The notes: generated by a model not told the origin, from the letters alone. Positions 25,226 through 35,132 are shown, counted from the stretch's first letter. The stretch: 40,658 nucleotides of DNA from Bacteroidota bacterium (GCA_030684645.1 JAUXUF010000124.1:1-40658), one strand, 5' to 3'. Numbers and translations: made by a program.

Positions 25226-26617
25226 ATGTATAAAACGGACATACGAGGAAAATTAATTGACGGGGAAAAATCACTCAGTCAGATTTCGCAGGAGATTCTT
25301 GCGCCCATGGATGCGAAGATGCCTAAATGGTGGTATGCAGCGATGGGCGTCAGCTTGCTTGCGTTTGCATGGGGGGCAAGGAGTATTTACATTACCTTGA
25401 CGGTTGGCATTGGATCATGGGGCGTAAATAATACAGTAGCCTGGGGATGGGCGATTATCAATTTTGTGTGGTGGATCGGAATCGGTCATGCCGGAACAGC
25501 CTTTTCCATTTTCTTGCTGATTTTGCGCCAGAAATGGAGAACAGCCATCAATCGAGCCGCTGAAGCAATGACAGTTGTCGCCGTATTTTGTGCTGCACTG
25601 TTTCCGTTGATGCACATGGGACGTTCGTGGTTATTCTTCTATGTTTTCCCTTATCCGAATACCCGTGGCTCCTTGTGGGGGAATTTTAACTCGCCGCTTT
25701 TCTGGGACTTTGTGGCCATTTCGGCTTATCTGCTTATCTCGGCCAGTTTTTGGTATTTCGGAATGGTGCCCGATTTTGCCACGATTCGCGATACAACCAA
25801 ATCTAAAATCAAAAAAGCGGTTTATGGCTTCTTCTCATTTGGCTGGACCGGATCGTCGAAAGAATGGTTGCGTTACGAAGGATTGGCTTTTGTTCTGGGT
25901 GGAATTGCAGCCGTATTAGTTGTTTCGGTTCACTCTATAGTTTCTACCGACTTTGCAGCTTCTATTGAACCGGGCTGGCATACCACCTTGTTTCCTCCCT
26001 ATTTTGTGGTTGGAGCAATCTTCTCCGGATTTGCCATGGTGTTGACCCTGGTTACCCTGATGAAAAAACTCTATAATATGGGCGATTTTATTACGGAAAA
26101 CCATGTGGATGCTGTTTGCCGGATATTGGTTTTTGTTTCCCTTATCATGGGAACATCCTATCTGACTGAGATCTTTATTGCCTGGTATTCAGGTTCAGAA
26201 TATGAAATGTTTACCTTCTTTAAAAACCGGATTACCGGCGAATATGCCATTCAGTTCTGGGGCATGTTTATTTTCAATGCCCTTCTTCCTCAGTTATTTT
26301 GGTCAAGAAAAATTCGCCGCAACATTTGGATTGTTTTTATTATTTCCTTGTTCATTAACCTGGGTATGTGGTTTGAACGGTTTAATATTGTGGTGACATC
26401 CTTATCCAAGAATTATCTTCCGTCAACCTGGGCCGAATATCATCCTTCACTGGTCGAGGTCGGATTCTTTGTCGGAACCCTGGGCATGTTTGCCGCCGGA
26501 GTCTTGTTGTTCTTCCGTTTCATTCCACAGATTGCTATTCACGAAGTGAAGATGATTGCCAAATATAATACGCAGCAAACCGATCACCTTAAACCTGGTC
26601 ATCATGATTATGAATAA
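25226..26617 (+). CDS. actC: alternative complex III subunit ActC, NrfD-like quinol-binding membrane protein
   Basis: A 463-aa membrane protein with about ten helices, of the NrfD/PsrC family. Typical segments are WGAIINFVWWIGIGHAGT-like (here WGWAIINFVWWIGIGHAGTA), ALFPLMHMGRSWLFFY, IVSTDFAASIEPGWHTTLFP and MWFERFNIVVTSLSKNYLPS. It is expected to hold the quinol-oxidation site of the complex. It lies 28 bp after actB and overlaps actD by 8 bp, so translation is probably coupled. Confidence 0.96.
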   Translation: MYKTDIRGKLIDGEKSLSQISQEILAPMDAKMPKWWYAAMGVSLLAFAWGARSIYITLTVGIGSWGVNNTVAWGWAIINFVWWIGIGHAGTAFSIFLLILRQKWRTAINRAAEAMTVVAVFCAALFPLMHMGRSWLFFYVFPYPNTRGSLWGNFNSPLFWDFVAISAYLLISASFWYFGMVPDFATIRDTTKSKIKKAVYGFFSFGWTGSSKEWLRYEGLAFVLGGIAAVLVVSVHSIVSTDFAASIEPGWHTTLFPPYFVVGAIFSGFAMVLTLVTLMKKLYNMGDFITENHVDAVCRILVFVSLIMGTSYLTEIFIAWYSGSEYEMFTFFKNRITGEYAIQFWGMFIFNALLPQLFWSRKIRRNIWIVFIISLFINLGMWFERFNIVVTSLSKNYLPSTWAEYHPSLVEVGFFVGTLGMFAAGVLLFFRFIPQIAIHEVKMIAKYNTQQTDHLKPGHHDYE

Positions 26618-27134
26618 AAAATATTTAGTTGGTGTTTTCAATGACGAGCACACGTTGGTTGATGCGTTTGAAAAAGCTCTTGTAAAAGGAGTTGTTATTG
26701 AAGAAGTTTATACACCATACCCGATCCATGAAATATTGACAGGTATGAAGAATAAGACTCATATCACTACTGCCGCATTCATTTATGGAGTGCTTGCTGT
26801 TGCGCTGCTTATCGGCGGCATGTATTATGCAGCAGTAATCAGTTGGCCCCTTGATTTTGGAGGAAAACCATTTAATACGTTTCCATCGTTTGTCGTGGTA
26901 ACTATAGTAGGTACCATTCTGATGATTACACTGGGAACCTTGTTCACCTTTTCGGTGCGTTCCAAGATATATCCGGGTAAGACACCTGATATTATTGATA
27001 TCCGGGCGACTGATGATAAATTCATTATCCTGCTCGATCAGGAAAAAATGGGAATTGAGAAACCTGAAATAACGAAATTGTTCCAAACCTATGGTGCAAC
27101 TGAAGTGTATGAAAAGGAAGCGAACACAAATTGA
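26610..27134 (+). CDS. actD: alternative complex III subunit ActD
   Basis: A 174-aa protein from ATG 26610, which overlaps the actC stop (ATGAATAA). It starts MNKKYLVGVFNDEHTLVDAF, has the conserved YTPYPIHEI segment, and two membrane helices (FIYGVLAVALLIGGMYYAAV; FVVVTIVGTILMITLGTLF) followed by a soluble C-terminal part. ActD is a structural membrane subunit of the complex without cofactors. The frame is open back to 26556, but that start lies inside actC and lacks family support. Confidence 0.94.
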   Translation: MNKKYLVGVFNDEHTLVDAFEKALVKGVVIEEVYTPYPIHEILTGMKNKTHITTAAFIYGVLAVALLIGGMYYAAVISWPLDFGGKPFNTFPSFVVVTIVGTILMITLGTLFTFSVRSKIYPGKTPDIIDIRATDDKFIILLDQEKMGIEKPEITKLFQTYGATEVYEKEANTN

Positions 27135-27149
27135 ATTAAAAGATTACCG

Positions 27150-27716
27150 ATGAACTTGAAAAATTTCAGTAAAAGCATGGCGGCCATTGTATTGATTACG
27201 TTTTTTGGATCGTGCGACCGCGACCGGAATACCACAGGCTGGGAGTATTTTGACGATATGGCACATTCAGCCGCATACGAATCGTATTCACCAAATCCGA
27301 ATTTTGCCGATGGTAAAACCATGCGCAATCCGGTTGAAGGGACAATTCCGATTGGTTTTCAGCCTTTCTTGTATGAAAAAACTGTTGAGGACAGGGTAAA
27401 AGCCGGAATTGAATTGGTGAACCCACTTGAACCTACTGCTGCGAATCTTGCCCGCGGTAAAAAGGTGTTTGCCATTTTCTGTATCGACTGTCATGGTGAA
27501 AAAGGTGATGGAAAGGGATTCTTGTTTACCAGTAAAAAATATCTGTTTCCTCCGGCAAATTTATTGTCTGAAAAAGTCAGGAATAATCCAATCGGAGAAA
27601 TATATCACGTAATATCAGTGGGTTTTGGAGTTATGCCTCAGCATGGATCTCAGATCAGGCCCGAAGATCGCTGGAAGGCTGCAATGTATGTCAAGGATGT
27701 GTTACACAAACAATAG
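27150..27716 (+). CDS. actE: alternative complex III subunit ActE, monohaem cytochrome c lipoprotein
   Basis: A 188-aa protein with a lipoprotein signal (MAAIVLITFFGSCDRD, lipobox FGSC). The conserved ActE stretch GWEYFDDMAHSAAYESYSPN is followed by the cytochrome domain with CIDCH and a distal Met candidate in VGFGVMPQHGSQIRPEDRW. It takes part in electron exit from the complex. It lies 15 bp after actD and 3 bp before actF. Confidence 0.95.
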   Translation: MNLKNFSKSMAAIVLITFFGSCDRDRNTTGWEYFDDMAHSAAYESYSPNPNFADGKTMRNPVEGTIPIGFQPFLYEKTVEDRVKAGIELVNPLEPTAANLARGKKVFAIFCIDCHGEKGDGKGFLFTSKKYLFPPANLLSEKVRNNPIGEIYHVISVGFGVMPQHGSQIRPEDRWKAAMYVKDVLHKQ

Positions 27717-27719
27717 AAA

Positions 27720-28889
27720 ATGAATACAATGGAAGACAAATTAATAGTTCAAAAAAACTTTAAATACCTGATGTATGGCTTGATAGGCATTGGCATAATC
27801 TCAATGGTCGCAGGTTTTATCCTTGATCCTGAGCGGGCCTGGGCCAATTATTTGCTGAACAACTATTACTTTGTATCGCTTGCTGTAGGTGCAGCATTCT
27901 TTGGCGCTATCCAGTATATTTCACAGGCAGGCTGGTCGTCAGCTTTTAAACGGATTCCGGAAGCCATGGCCTCTTATGTTCCGGTTGCTGCGGTCTTTTT
28001 TCTGCTGATGTATTTCGGGATGCATTCCCTGTTTCACTGGTCGCATGAAGGAATTGCCGGAACCGACGCATTGCTTGCACACAAAGCTCCATACCTGAAT
28101 ATTCCTTTTTTCTTCCTGAGGGTTGTATTGTTTTTCAGTTTGTGGATTTTCATGATTCGCTTATTACGAAAAATCTCGTTGAAAGAAGATGCCGAAGGTG
28201 GTATGAACTGGTTCTATAAATCGGAAAAATATTCAAAGATTATTATTTTCATCATCGCAGTCAGCTTTTCCCTTTTTGCCATTGATATGATTATGTCGCT
28301 TGAACCGCACTGGTTCAGCGCTTTATTTGCAGCCAAAAGTTTTATTGCCGCTTTTCTTCATGCATCAACAGTAATTACCCTGATTGTCATTATCCTTTAT
28401 AAAATCGGTCATTTACCTATGCTGAATCGCAGTCACCTGCACGATTTTTCGAGGTATATTTTTATGCTTTGCATTATTTGGGGCTACTTTAATTTTGTTG
28501 AATTTATGCTCATCTGGTACGGAAATATTCCGGAAGAAACCATATTCTTTGTAAGCCGGTCGAAAGGTGCATTCGGCGTACTGTTTTTTGCCAATATGAT
28601 CCTGAACTGGTTTATTCCGTTTTTGTTTCTGATGCCACGGATGACTTCGCGAAGTAAACTGTTTTTAATTCCTGTAATTATCCTGATGATGATTGGGCAA
28701 TATACTGAACTGTATTATTACATCTGGCCGGCAGTTGTTCACGAAGCTAAATTCGGACTTTTTGAAATCGGTACTTACCTTGGATTCCTCGGTTTATTTA
28801 CGCTGGTAGTTACAAACACCCTTTCGAAAGCCAGCCTGGTTCCCAGAAACCATCCATATCTGGAAGAAAGCATTTATCATCAGTTTTAA
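27720..28889 (+). CDS. actF: alternative complex III subunit ActF
   Basis: A 389-aa membrane protein with about ten helices, the second quinol-pool subunit and a paralogue of the ActC/NrfD type in structure. Family segments are GFILDPERAWANYLLNNYYF, MSLEPHWFSALFAAKSFIA, HDFSRYIFMLCIIWGYFNFV and EFMLIWYGNIPEETIFFVSR. ATG 27720 is used; ATG 27729 (MEDKLIVQK) is an alternative. A strong terminator follows, and no cytochrome oxidase subunit genes come after it, unlike many act operons. Confidence 0.95.
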   Translation: MNTMEDKLIVQKNFKYLMYGLIGIGIISMVAGFILDPERAWANYLLNNYYFVSLAVGAAFFGAIQYISQAGWSSAFKRIPEAMASYVPVAAVFFLLMYFGMHSLFHWSHEGIAGTDALLAHKAPYLNIPFFFLRVVLFFSLWIFMIRLLRKISLKEDAEGGMNWFYKSEKYSKIIIFIIAVSFSLFAIDMIMSLEPHWFSALFAAKSFIAAFLHASTVITLIVIILYKIGHLPMLNRSHLHDFSRYIFMLCIIWGYFNFVEFMLIWYGNIPEETIFFVSRSKGAFGVLFFANMILNWFIPFLFLMPRMTSRSKLFLIPVIILMMIGQYTELYYYIWPAVVHEAKFGLFEIGTYLGFLGLFTLVVTNTLSKASLVPRNHPYLEESIYHQF

Positions 28890-28915
28890 TAAACCGATTG
28901 CATTCAACAGAAAAA

Positions 28916-28952
28916 AATCCCGAAACCTGGAAAAGGTTTCGGGATTTTTTTT
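28916..28952 (+). terminator. Rho-independent terminator of the act operon
   Basis: AATCCCGAAACC (28916-28927), 7-nt loop, GGTTTCGGGATT (28935-28946), followed by T. The 12-bp perfect stem is the strongest G/C hairpin in the window. Confidence 0.92.
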
Positions 28953-29044
28953 GCAATTGATTTAAAATAGATATGAATTAATCAACGAAGCAGTTTGATA
29001 TCTTTTGTTTGTCAGATCAATACATTTGATTTGGATCTTCACCG

Positions 29045-31102
29045 TCATACTTTCTGCCCAATTTTAGGGATGGGGCTTGATTTCCTAATCAGTTCCAGTG
29101 CTTCTTCCACCGTTTCCACCGGCAGCAAACAACTTTTATCCTGACAAATATAAATTAACGTCTTCCCAGGAACATACCTGTTGTGCAGCAAGGGCAGATT
29201 GTTTTCGGTTGTTCCGGCACAAAAGATGACCTGTGGCAAATAGTGTTTTTTAAGTTCATTCAGGATGTTTATGGCATTTTCTCCGACAATTGCAACTTCA
29301 AAATGATCACCAGTCAAATTCAAAAACAATTGTGACCAGTTGCTGTAGCCTGATGGATATTCAGCCATGTTGCCGCTTAGCAAGCCGAGCATCTTTTGGG
29401 CAATTTGCAGGTAATCGGGCTGTTCGAGCAAATATGAAAGCCGGAATAAATTTTTTGCCATCACCGAGTTGGATGCCGGAATGACATTGTCGTGAACTTC
29501 AATCGTACGCGAAATCAGGTCTTTCTGATCGTTTGCCGTAAAGTAGAAAATCGATTTCTGTTCGTCGTAAAAATCGCGGAAAGTTAGTTCGGTGAGTCGT
29601 TTCGCTTCATCGAGCCATTCTTTTTGTCCGGTAGCTTCGAAAATAGCAGTAAAAGCTTCGATCACAAACGCATAATCTTCAAGGAATCCTGCGATTTTTG
29701 CCTGATTGTTTTTGTACGAATGTAGAATCCGGCCATCTTCGGCAATTAGCCTTTGCTTCAGAAAAATGGCATTTGAAAGTGCCAGTTCCAGGTATTCATG
29801 ATTGCCGAAGGCAGCATAACAACTGATCAATCCGGAAATGGTCATGGCATTCCAAGAGGTCAGCGTTTTGTCGTCCAATCCCGGACGGATGCGTTTTTCC
29901 CGCTCTTTTAGCAGGAGTTTCTTCCAGTTTCCGAGTTTAGATTCAAACTCTTCAAAAGTGATCTGGTGCTTTGATGCAAATGAATTATTTTCTTCGGTCC
30001 GCATCAGGATGTATTGGTTGTGCTCCCAAAATCCCAATGAATTTACATTGTAGTAATCACTGAAAAGATCAAAGTCAACTTTCAGAAGCCGCTTTAATTC
30101 AAGTTTTTCCCAGACATAAAATTTCCCTTCTTCGCCTTCGCTGTCAGCATCCAGTGCTGAATAAAATCCATTTTCAGGAGAGAGAAGTTCTCGTTTCAGG
30201 AAGTTGACAGTTTCAGAAACAACCTGTTTGTATAGCGGATTTTGATCGGTTTGGTATGCTTCGGCATAAAGTTGGAGAAGTTGGGCATTATCGTATAGCA
30301 TTTTTTCGAAGTGTGGAACTTTCCAGATTTCGTCGGTCGAATAGCGGGCAAAACCACCGCCAATCTGATCGTAAAGGCCGCCAAAAGCCATTTTTTGTAA
30401 GGTCAGTTTCACCTGATCCAATATCTTTTCATCCTGAAATTGTGTTCCGGCCTGCAACAGAAACAGCCAGTTGTCAGGTAGCATAAATTTGGGTACGCCT
30501 TTGGTGCCGCCATGTTTGGTATCAAACTGATTTTGCCATTTCTTCAACAATGAGAGCATCAACATCGGGTCGGCTTTGGTATTTTCTCCCGAAATCGGAA
30601 CCAGTGAGTTTTGCTCAATTCCTAATTGCAGTTTTGCAGCGTATTCTTCTGTTTTTACATGGGTTTCAGTATAAAATCCGGAAACAGCTTCCAATGCCTG
30701 AATCCACTTGTCTTTCTGGAAATAGGTTCCGCCCCAGATTGGACGACCGTCAGGCAACGCGATGCAGTTGAGCGGCCAGCCTCCGCGGCCGGTTAAAATC
30801 TGTACCGCTGACATATATATGTGATCAATGTCGGGACGTTCCTCGCGATCAATCTTGATGCACACAAAATGGTTGTTCATGATTTGTGCGACTTCCGTAT
30901 CTTCAAAAGATTCGTGCTCCATCACATGGCACCAGTGACAGGCAGAATAACCAATGCTGATCAGTAAGAGTTTATTTTCTGCTTTAGCCTGATTGAGGGC
31001 TTTTTCGCCCCAAGGCTTCCAGTTGACCGGATTGTGCGCATGTTGCAGCAAATACGGCGAAGTTTCGTGAATCAGTTCGTTGGTATATTCTTGTTGTTTC
31101 AT
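29045..31102 (-). CDS. thioredoxin-domain protein of the YyaL/DUF255 (SSP411) family
   Basis: A 685-aa protein. The N-terminal thioredoxin-like domain starts [20 protein letters not shown] and has [16 protein letters not shown] with a CxxC pair, then [17 protein letters not shown] and [20 protein letters not shown], all family hallmarks. The rest is a six-hairpin-like all-helical domain ([40 protein letters not shown]) related to N-acylglucosamine epimerase-type folds. Function is not established; a redox or sugar-related role is often suggested. Length and motifs are complete. It appears monocistronic. Confidence 0.95.
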   Translation of the reverse strand: MKQQEYTNELIHETSPYLLQHAHNPVNWKPWGEKALNQAKAENKLLLISIGYSACHWCHVMEHESFEDTEVAQIMNNHFVCIKIDREERPDIDHIYMSAVQILTGRGGWPLNCIALPDGRPIWGGTYFQKDKWIQALEAVSGFYTETHVKTEEYAAKLQLGIEQNSLVPISGENTKADPMLMLSLLKKWQNQFDTKHGGTKGVPKFMLPDNWLFLLQAGTQFQDEKILDQVKLTLQKMAFGGLYDQIGGGFARYSTDEIWKVPHFEKMLYDNAQLLQLYAEAYQTDQNPLYKQVVSETVNFLKRELLSPENGFYSALDADSEGEEGKFYVWEKLELKRLLKVDFDLFSDYYNVNSLGFWEHNQYILMRTEENNSFASKHQITFEEFESKLGNWKKLLLKEREKRIRPGLDDKTLTSWNAMTISGLISCYAAFGNHEYLELALSNAIFLKQRLIAEDGRILHSYKNNQAKIAGFLEDYAFVIEAFTAIFEATGQKEWLDEAKRLTELTFRDFYDEQKSIFYFTANDQKDLISRTIEVHDNVIPASNSVMAKNLFRLSYLLEQPDYLQIAQKMLGLLSGNMAEYPSGYSNWSQLFLNLTGDHFEVAIVGENAINILNELKKHYLPQVIFCAGTTENNLPLLHNRYVPGKTLIYICQDKSCLLPVETVEEALELIRKSSPIPKIGQKV

Positions 31103-31172
31103 GTTTTCCTTTCAGATTTGAAAAGGGAAACAAGTGGATGGGAAGAAAGGTTTTGAAGAACTCAGGGAAGAA

Positions 31173-31535
31173 TTAGCTCAGTTCGATGTTGTTGATAAGA
31201 TCTTTTAATTCTTTGTCGGTAATTGTTGCTGTTTCACCTTTGTCATAGATTGAAATGAGGATAAGGGTTATGTTTTCGCCATCAAATTCAGTGATGCCCA
31301 GAATTTCTGTTTCAAGATGACTGATTACTCTTAAACCGCCACTTTTACCTTTATTTTTACTTTTTGTTGCTAATCGGATTTTATAAGAATCCTGGCCTAA
31401 TGGAATTCCCATTCTTGGATTATTAATCAAATCCTGTTCAAGCTGAGATAAGTCCTGTTTCAGAGAAGGATATTTTTTCAGTAATGGCTTGGCTTGCCTT
31501 TTGAAGCTTTTAGAAATTCTAACTATCACTTTCAT
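31173..31535 (-). CDS. RelE/ParE-superfamily toxin-like protein
   Basis: A 120-aa protein starting MKVIVRISKSFKRQAKPLLK, a common opening for RelE-like mRNA interferases. KIRLATKSKNKGKSGGLRVI and ILISIYDKGETATI fit the central beta sheet (KIRxAxxxKGKSGGxRVI). Basic residues that could cut ribosome-bound mRNA are present. Its start overlaps the end of the putative antitoxin by 17 bp, the normal coupling of toxin-antitoxin pairs. Activity is inferred. Confidence 0.82.
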   Translation of the reverse strand: MKVIVRISKSFKRQAKPLLKKYPSLKQDLSQLEQDLINNPRMGIPLGQDSYKIRLATKSKNKGKSGGLRVISHLETEILGITEFDGENITLILISIYDKGETATITDKELKDLINNIELS

Positions 31536-31743
31536 TCAAAAAGTCTGATAGAGTTTGGAATTCTTCATACTTTTTCTTAGCAGTCTTTATTTCACCCAAT
31601 CCGTCTTTTATGGCTAACAAAACTTCAAGCTTATTCTGAAGTTTTTGATTGTCGGAATTGATTTTTTCCCAGAGATGATATGGGACAATAACAGAAGTTT
31701 TTACTCCGTATTCATCAACAATATATTGCATGGTGTTTTTCAT
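31519..31743 (-). CDS. putative antitoxin of the RelE-like module
   Basis: A 74-aa protein. The N-terminal beta-rich part (MQYIVDEYGVKTSVIVPYHL) resembles the short DNA-binding/dimer part of Phd/RelB-like antitoxins, and the C-terminal part is a long charged helix (GEIKTAKKKYEEFQTLSDFL) suited to wrap around a toxin. It is directly upstream of the toxin gene and overlaps it. An alternative start is the internal ATG at 31731. The antitoxin family is not firmly identified. Confidence 0.75.
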   Translation of the reverse strand: MKNTMQYIVDEYGVKTSVIVPYHLWEKINSDNQKLQNKLEVLLAIKDGLGEIKTAKKKYEEFQTLSDFLNESDS

Positions 31744-31790
31744 TATTTCTTATGCTCTTGATTCTGAATGATAAAAGTACAAATTTTTAC

Positions 31791-31808
31791 TGAAATTTGA
31801 ATTTCAAA
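31791..31808. promoter_or_regulatory. overlapping palindromes upstream of the toxin-antitoxin pair
   Basis: TGAAAT-TTGA-ATTTCA (31791-31806) and TTTGAA-T-TTCAAA (31796-31808) lie about 50 bp before the antitoxin start. Antitoxins often repress from such sites; low-complexity AT sequence makes chance possible. Confidence 0.3.
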
Positions 31809-31838
31809 CAGATAATTGGTTCAGGATTGTTTTTTGAA

Positions 31839-32621
31839 TCAAACCTCAATCTCACCCCTCAGAAAAGTCACCGCTTCCCCTGCAATCAGTACCCGATTAT
31901 TAGCCAAGGTGCACCACAATTGGCCTCTACGTTCTGAAAGCTGGAGTGCAGTCAGTTCTGTTTTATTCAGCCTGGCTGACCAGAAAGGAACCAGTGAAGT
32001 ATGCGCTGATCCGGTCACCGGGTCTTCATCGATTCCCACTCCGGGCGCAAAAAAGCGGCTCACAAAATCAACTTCATTTCCTTTTGCAGTAACCATGATA
32101 CCACGTGCATCTGTTTGAAATAGCAAATGAAAGTTGGGCTTCATATTCCGGATAATTTCTTCGGAATCGAATAAAAGCAGGTAGTCAGTTTTTCCCTTGA
32201 AAGTTGCCGAAGCCTGAATCCCAAAGGCTTCAGTAAAAACCGGATTCAGTTCAGCTGGTTTTACGAAATCGGCTGGAAAGTCGAGTTGCAGTTTGGCTCC
32301 GGTTTTCCGAACAGTCAGGATGCCGCTTTTACTGTTGAATGAAATTGATTCGCCATTGAAATTCAGTTCGTTAAACAGAATATGCGCGGTTGCCAAGGTT
32401 GCATGGCCGCAAAGACTGACCTCAGTTTTTGGTGTGAACCAGCGGATGTGAAAATGATCGTCTTCAGGAATAAAAAAAGCAGTTTCCGAAAGATTATTTT
32501 CTGTAGCAATCTGTTGCATTATTTCGATCGGAAGCCATTCTGTCAATGGAACAACAGCAGCCGGATTTCCTTTGAAAAGGTTGGCTGCAAAAGCATCTGC
32601 CTGGAAAATCTGAAGTTTCAT
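31839..32621 (-). CDS. PhzF-family isomerase/epimerase-like protein
   Basis: A 260-aa protein. It starts MKLQIFQADAFAANLFKGNPAAVVPL, has the conserved Glu in ATENNLSETAFF, and WFTPKTEVSLCGHATLATAH and GIDEDPVTGSAHTSLVPFW, the usual phosphate/substrate-binding parts of the PhzF fold. PhzF of phenazine synthesis isomerises DHHA, but most family members, including those with no phenazine genes nearby as here, have unknown substrates. It starts 3 bp after the stop of the TonB-dependent receptor gene and is likely cotranscribed with it. Confidence 0.93.
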   Translation of the reverse strand: MKLQIFQADAFAANLFKGNPAAVVPLTEWLPIEIMQQIATENNLSETAFFIPEDDHFHIRWFTPKTEVSLCGHATLATAHILFNELNFNGESISFNSKSGILTVRKTGAKLQLDFPADFVKPAELNPVFTEAFGIQASATFKGKTDYLLLFDSEEIIRNMKPNFHLLFQTDARGIMVTAKGNEVDFVSRFFAPGVGIDEDPVTGSAHTSLVPFWSARLNKTELTALQLSERRGQLWCTLANNRVLIAGEAVTFLRGEIEV

Positions 32622-32624
32622 TGG

Positions 32625-35132
32625 TTAGAATTTAACAGTCAGTTTCAAATTTAATTTTCGTTTGGTCAGGTAATTGGGTACCCCAAACATATCGCCTGAA
32701 TTATTGGCTACCCAAAGATACGAAATGGTGTTGTTGATGCCCAGCAGATTAAAAACTTCGAGACTCAGCCACATGTCCTTAATGGAATCGAATGCCTTGT
32801 ACCGGTATTTCTGGTGATCCTGATTGATCAATACTTTCGAGAACCCAAGGTCAATACGGCGATAGGGTGGAATGCGGAATTGATCCAGGTACCTTTCAGA
32901 ATTGGGCGGTCCGGTTGGTAGCCTGGAACCGTAGAATGCGGTCATGTGCATTTTCCAGGTCGGGTTTCCGGGGAAATAATCCTGGAAGAAAATGCTGAAA
33001 TTGAATCGTTGATCGGTTGGCCGGGGAATATACCCGGGATGCTGAATCGTTTGTGTAGCACGTACCTGATCTTCAGTTACTCCCGGAATGATCAATTGTC
33101 CTGCCTGGTTGTAATAGTTATAAAAAAAGTCACCAATAATGTCTTCTTCAGTTTTCATGACTGACAGGCTGGCCCACGATTCGATGCCACTCACAAATTC
33201 ACCGTTTACTTTCATATCCAGACCAGTTGCATATCCTTTCGCTTGCTGATCAGGCATATACCTGATTCGCACATTGTCAACCTGATAAGGAGTGAGGTTC
33301 GTCATAAATTTGTAATACAATTCGGACGTGAATTTAAATGGCCGGTCCCAGGCGCGGAAAATGTAGTCGCTGCCAAATACCACCTGGGTGGAGCGTTGCG
33401 CCTTGGAGTTGGGATAGATTTTTCCATTCCGGTCTTTCAATTCTTTGTAAAATGCAGGTTGATCGTAAATGCCTCCTGAAAGATGAAATACAAAATTGGC
33501 ATCCCATTCAGGATAATAGCGCAAAGCGACCCTCGGACTAAGTATAAATTCGTGGGAGTATGACCAGTATTGAGATCGGATTCCGGCAGTAGCATACAAA
33601 GCGCCTTTGCTAATCGGTATTTGGTAAGTATCCTGAATATAGGCGTTCAACCGGGTAGAATTCATATCGAAATTTGTGATTGTGGCGCTGAAAAGTTTGA
33701 TTTCTTTTCCATCGTATGGAATAGCATAACCGGTTGAGTCGCGTAAAATCCACTCGTTCATCCGGTCGTTAATTTTCTCAACCTGGGCTTTGACACCCCA
33801 ATTTATAAGGTGGTGTTCTGTATTATAAGCCCCTTTGTGTTCAATACTGTAAACGGTGGCATCCAGGTAATTGCGGGCATGATTTAAAAATGTTCCAACA
33901 CCTATGTTTAAGGTGCTGTCGCCCAGACCATCAGATCCCAGGTTTCGTTCCAGTTCATTGAGGTAATATTGTCCGAGAATATCGTAGGTTTCTTCTTCTT
34001 TGGAACGAAAGGCGGAGGCAATAAATTTCATGTTCAGCCGGCTGCCTGGATGATAATTGGCCACCAAAGCCCCGGTAGCTGTGACAAATTTGTCAACTTC
34101 CTGACCCTCGAAATATACCGTTGCATTGTAGGCTTTGTTCCAGGTTCCGAAGCTGGTTTTTCGGGTTTGTGGGATAAAATTATACCGGTTCTGTGCCAGG
34201 TTTCCCAGAAACGATACATCAAATGATTGGCTGAATTTGTATGTCAGATATGTTTGTGCGTCGATGAAACGCGGATCATATTCTCCTTTTTCATCGAGTG
34301 ATCCAAGCAGATAGCGGTTTGTTTTGTAGCGAATGCCGGTAATGTGCGAAAATTTTCCGTTTTTACTGAGGTCTTCCAATTGAAGCGATCCACCCAATAA
34401 ACTGGCAGAGGCCGATCCGGCAAATTCGGTAGGTTTCCGGTATTTGATGTCGAGGACAGACGACATTTTGTCTCCGTATTTGGCATCGAACCCACCAGCC
34501 GAGAACTCAATGGATGAAACCATATCGGAATTGATGAAACTCATCCCTTCCTGTTGTCCGGCCCGAATCAGAAATGGCCTGTAAACTTCGATGTCGTTGA
34601 CATATACCAGATTCTCATCAAAATTTCCGCCGCGCACCGAATATTGCGAACTCAATTCGTTGTTGGATGATACTCCCGGCAATGTTTTGATCAATGCTTC
34701 AACGCCGCCGGTTCCTGCATCTGTCATGCTGGTCAGGTATTTGGAATCGATCCGGTTCATATTGTTTTTATTTCTGCGGTGCTCAGTAACCTGAACTTCC
34801 CCGATTTGCTGATCGATTTGCTGAAGAGAGACGTTCATTTCGAGCCGTTGTTCTTCAGCAGCCGTAATGTTTTTTTCGATGGTTTGATAACCAAGCATTG
34901 AATAAACAATGACCACTGGTTTTTTTGCAGGAATGCGTAGAAGATAGTTACCATCCCGGTTCGAGATCGTTCCTATCGTGGAGTTTTTCAGGGAAATATT
35001 GGCAAGTTCAAGATTTTTCCCGGTTCCGTCGGTAACTCTTCCAAATAAAGTGGCATTGTTGCTTTGCGCGAATAAACCTGTGGCATTCAGAAACAGGATG
35101 ATAATGATGAATAGTGATTGAATTGACCTCAT
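32625..35132 (-). CDS. TonB-dependent outer-membrane receptor with CarboxypepD_reg-like N-domain
   Basis: An 835-aa protein: signal peptide (MRSIQSLFIIIILFLNATGL), a regulatory-like beta domain (GRVTDGTGKNLELANISLKN to YSMLGYQTIEKNI), a plug (GGVEALIKTLPGVSSNNELS, QYSVRGGNFDENLVYVNDIE), then a beta barrel ending LKLTVKF, with the C-terminal Phe expected for assembly. No SusD-like gene is next to it, so it is not a clear SusC. The substrate is unknown. A -7-like box TATTTTTG (minus strand, 35145-35138) ends only 5 bp before the ATG, which would make the mRNA nearly leaderless if it is used. Confidence 0.93.
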   Translation of the reverse strand: MRSIQSLFIIIILFLNATGLFAQSNNATLFGRVTDGTGKNLELANISLKNSTIGTISNRDGNYLLRIPAKKPVVIVYSMLGYQTIEKNITAAEEQRLEMNVSLQQIDQQIGEVQVTEHRRNKNNMNRIDSKYLTSMTDAGTGGVEALIKTLPGVSSNNELSSQYSVRGGNFDENLVYVNDIEVYRPFLIRAGQQEGMSFINSDMVSSIEFSAGGFDAKYGDKMSSVLDIKYRKPTEFAGSASASLLGGSLQLEDLSKNGKFSHITGIRYKTNRYLLGSLDEKGEYDPRFIDAQTYLTYKFSQSFDVSFLGNLAQNRYNFIPQTRKTSFGTWNKAYNATVYFEGQEVDKFVTATGALVANYHPGSRLNMKFIASAFRSKEEETYDILGQYYLNELERNLGSDGLGDSTLNIGVGTFLNHARNYLDATVYSIEHKGAYNTEHHLINWGVKAQVEKINDRMNEWILRDSTGYAIPYDGKEIKLFSATITNFDMNSTRLNAYIQDTYQIPISKGALYATAGIRSQYWSYSHEFILSPRVALRYYPEWDANFVFHLSGGIYDQPAFYKELKDRNGKIYPNSKAQRSTQVVFGSDYIFRAWDRPFKFTSELYYKFMTNLTPYQVDNVRIRYMPDQQAKGYATGLDMKVNGEFVSGIESWASLSVMKTEEDIIGDFFYNYYNQAGQLIIPGVTEDQVRATQTIQHPGYIPRPTDQRFNFSIFFQDYFPGNPTWKMHMTAFYGSRLPTGPPNSERYLDQFRIPPYRRIDLGFSKVLINQDHQKYRYKAFDSIKDMWLSLEVFNLLGINNTISYLWVANNSGDMFGVPNYLTKRKLNLKLTVKF

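Noticed and set aside
26625-27086. 153-codon minus-strand frame opposite actD
   Set aside because: ActD has conserved family segments and operon position; the opposite frame has no family support.
31839-32621. Phenazine biosynthesis as the role of the PhzF-family gene
   Set aside because: No other phz genes are present, and most PhzF-like proteins act on unknown substrates.
32625-35132. SusC of a polysaccharide utilisation locus
   Set aside because: No SusD-like gene or glycoside hydrolase is next to it, and the neighbour is a PhzF-like gene.
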